A stretch of DNA of 5,441 bases. It comes from Gammaproteobacteria bacterium (GTDB lineage: Bacteria > Pseudomonadota > Gammaproteobacteria > GCF-002020875). Location of the stretch: NCBI GenBank assembly GCA_018671205.1, contig JABHIC010000237.1, forward strand, positions 1-5,441, written 5' to 3'. Positions 3,396-5,441 of this stretch are shown one piece after another. The position numbers and the translations under genes are program-made. Positions within the stretch are counted from its first letter, which is position 1, and every line of letters starts with the position of its first letter. The notes under the pieces are model-generated. The model was given only the letters and a program-made list of their open reading frames with translations, was not told the origin of the DNA and searched no databases.

Positions 3396-5441
3396 ATGGC
3401 AACAGAAAACAGAGCATTTATTAATAGCCACCACCATGGGATCGACCCCGATACCCAGGCTTCCGCTGTTGAGCTCAGTTACACCATTCTCTCTGCGGAG
3501 CTCCTGCTTCAGGGGGATTACTACCGCAATGGCGATGACCTGATCATTCGGGGGAATACGGGTGAAGAGATCACCATTGAGGGCTATTTTTCTGCAGACC
3601 CCTCTCCCCAACTCCAGACCCCCGCCGGGGCTGCCCTCCTTCCAGAGACCGTACACCAACTCCTGATTAATACAGATTCGATAGAGGTTGCCGGCCCTGC
3701 GGGTTCACTCGCCATTCCGGGCGTACTGGGTGACCCCATTGGGGTGGTCGATGAGATTGGGGCAGCCGCTAATGTCACAGCTAAAGGGAGTGATGGCAGA
3801 ATTCGTACTCTGAAAGAGGGTGACCCCATCTATCAGGACGATGTCGTTGAGACCATTGGGCGCTCCTTTGCCGGACTACGAATGGTGGATGACACCAGCT
3901 TTCAGCTTGGTAAAGAGACCCGGGCAATCATTGAAAATTATGAATTTAACGCAAACAGTGAACAGGGAAAATTTGAGGCCACGGTAACCAATGGGTTCTT
4001 CCGTTATGCCAGCGGAAAATTGGGGGGAGAGGGCAAGGGGGGGCACCACTCCACCATCAAGACCCCCACCGCGCAGATTGGTATTCGTGGCTCAGAGCTG
4101 GAGGGACAGATTGCAAGTGATGGCACCACCACTTTTGTCCACCGCTCCGGTATTCTCGATGTCTCGGATGTGAACGGACGGGGCACCGTTACCCTGACAG
4201 AGCCCGGCTCAGCCACTGCAGTCAGCTTCCGCCCCGGCCCCCCCTCTCCTGCATTTGAGGCCCCCGAATCCATCACCCAGATCTTTAATGCCAGCATGCC
4301 GCCGACACCACAATTTGTTGTCGAGGCACAGGCGACTGAGAAGGCAGAGCAGCAAGAGGAGGAGCAGACCAAGGAGGAGGAAGCTCTGGCGGATGAAGAG
4401 TTAACCGAGAAGGATGAAGAACAGGAAGAGGGGGCAGATGGCGGGGAAGAGCCTGCTGAGGGAGAGGAAGAGCTGTTGGTAGAGGGAGAAGAGGAGATCC
4501 TCGACGAAGAAGAGCTGCCGGAAGGTGAGGAAGAGACACTCGAAGAGGGGGAACCAGAGGAGAGTGAGGAGGAGACTCCAAAAGAGGAGCTATCACAGGA
4601 GGATGAAGGAGAGACCCCCGAAGAAGAGGCACCGCCAGAGTCTGAAGAGATCACTCCAGAAGGTGATGAGACCACTCCAGAGGGCGAAGAGACCCTGGAG
4701 AGTGAAGAGGCTTTGGAGAGTGAAGAATCCATTGAGGTTGCTGAGGCTGCACAGGAGAGTGAACAGCCTCCTGATGTTGAGCAAGAGGTGGTGAAGAGTG
4801 AGCCATCCCTCGAAGGGGAGAGCACCGATCAGGGTAGAGAAGAGACCGTAGAGGATCAAAAGGCGCCTGAAGAGCTAATCTTAGCGAAGGGTGAACAGCC
4901 TCCAGAAAACATGCAAGAGCGGGAAGTTCCTGATGGAGAACTCTTGGTTGGAGCTGATGAGGTTGGGCCTGATGGGGTGGATATGGCTGAGCCGGACGGA
5001 ATGGATTTAGCCAGGCCTGCCGGAGAGCCAATGGTTGGGCCAGACGGAATGGCGATAACAGGAGCCGATGGAGAGCCGGCAGTTGACCCGGACGGGATGA
5101 TTATCGGCAGCCCTAATGAGGAGGTGCCAAACGCAGAGATGGTGCTTGAGGGCGCAAAAGTGGCCTCCCTAATGAGTGAGCAACAACCAGAAGCTACCTC
5201 AGAATTTACCGATAATCCCAATGAACCCATCAGCGGAGATTATTTTGACACTCCGTTGGCCGGTGAGTTTAATGATACCGGAGCCTTCGATGACCCATTT
5301 GCCGATGGATTCAACGACTCCGCTGCCTTCACCGACTCGTTTACCGATGGATTCAACGACTCCGCTGCCTTCGCTGACTCATTTGCCGATGGGTTCAACG
5401 ACTCCGCTGCCTTTGCTGACTCATTTGCCGATGGGTTCAAC
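3396..5441 (+). CDS. Large FecR-domain repeat protein, probable surface or secreted protein (3' end outside window)
   Basis: An uninterrupted frame of 682 codons runs off the window. ATG 3396 is the first standard start after the in-frame TAG at 3324-3326. No signal peptide is visible (MATENRAFIN, then a His cluster SHHHG). Residues 35-90 resemble the prefix seen before FecR domains in giant type I-secreted adhesins: NGDDLIIRG, EEITIEGYF, LQTPAGAALLPE. Residues about 118-280 are a FecR-like domain: TLKEGDPIYQDDVVET (138-153), DDTSFQLGKETRAIIENYEF (165-184), GFFRYASGKLG (200-210) and the hallmark IKTPTAQIGIRGSELEG (221-237). Next come a Glu-rich tract (310-511), PDG/PDGM repeats (512-571), a linker (572-612) and 14-residue Phe/Asp repeats from 613 to the edge. 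FecR domains in the iron-dicitrate system are periplasmic signal transducers, but no TonB or sigma-factor partner is seen here. Lack of a signal peptide fits type I secretion, but the C-terminal signal needed to prove it is outside the window. Confidence 0.85.
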   Translation, partial: MATENRAFINSHHHGIDPDTQASAVELSYTILSAELLLQGDYYRNGDDLIIRGNTGEEITIEGYFSADPSPQLQTPAGAALLPETVHQLLINTDSIEVAGPAGSLAIPGVLGDPIGVVDEIGAAANVTAKGSDGRIRTLKEGDPIYQDDVVETIGRSFAGLRMVDDTSFQLGKETRAIIENYEFNANSEQGKFEATVTNGFFRYASGKLGGEGKGGHHSTIKTPTAQIGIRGSELEGQIASDGTTTFVHRSGILDVSDVNGRGTVTLTEPGSATAVSFRPGPPSPAFEAPESITQIFNASMPPTPQFVVEAQATEKAEQQEEEQTKEEEALADEELTEKDEEQEEGADGGEEPAEGEEELLVEGEEEILDEEELPEGEEETLEEGEPEESEEETPKEELSQEDEGETPEEEAPPESEEITPEGDETTPEGEETLESEEALESEESIEVAEAAQESEQPPDVEQEVVKSEPSLEGESTDQGREETVEDQKAPEELILAKGEQPPENMQEREVPDGELLVGADEVGPDGVDMAEPDGMDLARPAGEPMVGPDGMAITGADGEPAVDPDGMIIGSPNEEVPNAEMVLEGAKVASLMSEQQPEATSEFTDNPNEPISGDYFDTPLAGEFNDTGAFDDPFADGFNDSAAFTDSFTDGFNDSAAFADSFADGFNDSAAFADSFADGFN
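4323..4928 (+). repeat. Glu-rich low-complexity tract inside the FecR-domain protein
   Basis: This covers residues 310-511. By my count about 81 of 202 residues are Glu and only about 9 are Lys or Arg, so the segment is extremely acidic and almost certainly disordered or an extended spacer. GAG and GAA are mixed, so this is a protein-level bias and not a simple DNA microsatellite. Local duplications are visible: TPEGDET and TPEGEET (21 bases each, 4653-4694), then LESEEA and LESEES (18 bases each, 4695-4730). The complementary strand of this tract gives long Ser- and Pro-rich open frames that are shadows. Confidence 0.85.
4929..5108 (+). repeat. Imperfect PDG/PDGM repeat segment
   Basis: Residues 512-571 contain PDGELL, GPDGVDM, EPDGMDL, GPDGMAI, GADGEPA and DPDGMII, with AGEP and GEP variants between, at an irregular spacing of roughly 8-16 residues. 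The DNA copies have diverged in codon use, so the repeat is older than the 3' array. The Asp-Gly turns could be loop-forming or cation-binding, but no canonical RTX nonapeptide (GGxGxDxUx) is present. The following 41 residues (5109-5231) are a non-repetitive acidic linker. Confidence 0.6.
5232..5441 (+). repeat. 42-bp tandem repeat coding for a 14-residue Phe/Asp unit, open at window end
   Basis: Five in-frame units of 42 bases begin at 5232, 5274, 5316, 5358 and 5400. Protein units are SGDYFDTPLAGEFN, DTGAFDDPFADGFN, DSAAFTDSFTDGFN, then two identical DSAAFADSFADGFN. The last two differ by one base (TTC/TTT in the first Phe codon). The third differs from the fourth at five bases, and the first two are much more diverged. 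Phe at unit positions 5, 9 and 13 is kept in the last four copies; in the first, Leu replaces the middle one. The last unit ends exactly at the window edge, so the array very likely continues. Confidence 0.9.

Noticed and set aside
3297..3829. Minus-strand frames of 120 and 81 codons opposite the start of the FecR-domain gene
   Set aside because: Neither has a recognisable motif. They overlap a + strand frame with clear domain similarity and start or end inside the leader hairpins.
4004..4825. Long Ser-rich open frame on the minus strand (273 codons) and neighbouring Pro/Leu-rich frames
   Set aside because: It lies opposite the Glu-rich tract. GAG/GAA codons read on the other strand give CTC/TTC, which in shifted frames yield Ser, Leu and Pro with few stops. 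It is pure low complexity, with no ribosome site or domain.
5240..5440. Minus-strand repeat frame (NPSANESAKAAESL units)
   Set aside because: It is the complementary reading of the 42-bp repeat; any 3n-length repeat without stops stays open on the other strand. The + frame is continuous with the FecR domain.

Overview
The window looks like a chromosomal segment of a gammaproteobacterium. The evidence is the conserved run proC - yggT - metX - metW - DUF4426-type protein, which is a typical gammaproteobacterial arrangement, together with the close resemblance of MetX and MetW to their Pseudomonas and purple or sulfur-oxidising gammaproteobacterial counterparts. The genus cannot be fixed from the sequence alone. 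All genes read on the + strand.

Region 1 (1-3190) is a tight housekeeping block. It holds the 3' end of proC (proline biosynthesis), a two-domain YggT membrane protein, MetX (homoserine O-acyltransferase, first committed step of methionine synthesis), its usual partner MetW (class I methyltransferase fold), and a small secreted protein of the DUF4426 type. Junctions are an ATGA overlap (proC/yggT), a 28-base gap (yggT/metX), a TAATG overlap (metX/metW) and a 33-base gap (metW/DUF4426). This is consistent with one transcription unit.

Region 2 (3191-3395) is a 205-base intergenic stretch. Its first 90 bases are about 26% GC, in sharp contrast to the genes on either side. It contains a weak promoter candidate and then about 100 bases rich in inverted repeats, leading to a start codon with no usable Shine-Dalgarno sequence.

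Region 3 (3396-5441) is one uninterrupted reading frame of 682 codons that runs off the window end. Its N-terminal part is the prefix plus FecR-like domain found at the start of very large, often type I-secreted, surface proteins. It then becomes strongly modular: about 200 residues with roughly 40% glutamate, a 60-residue stretch of imperfect PDG/PDGM repeats, and a 14-residue Phe/Asp repeat still running at the window edge. The copies of this last repeat become more alike toward the 3' side. In many related genomes this position is occupied by rdgB and hemN/hemW-type genes, so this large repetitive gene may be an insertion at the end of the methionine block. It is the most unusual part of the window. 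Its C-terminus, and therefore its secretion route and final function, lie outside the sequence.
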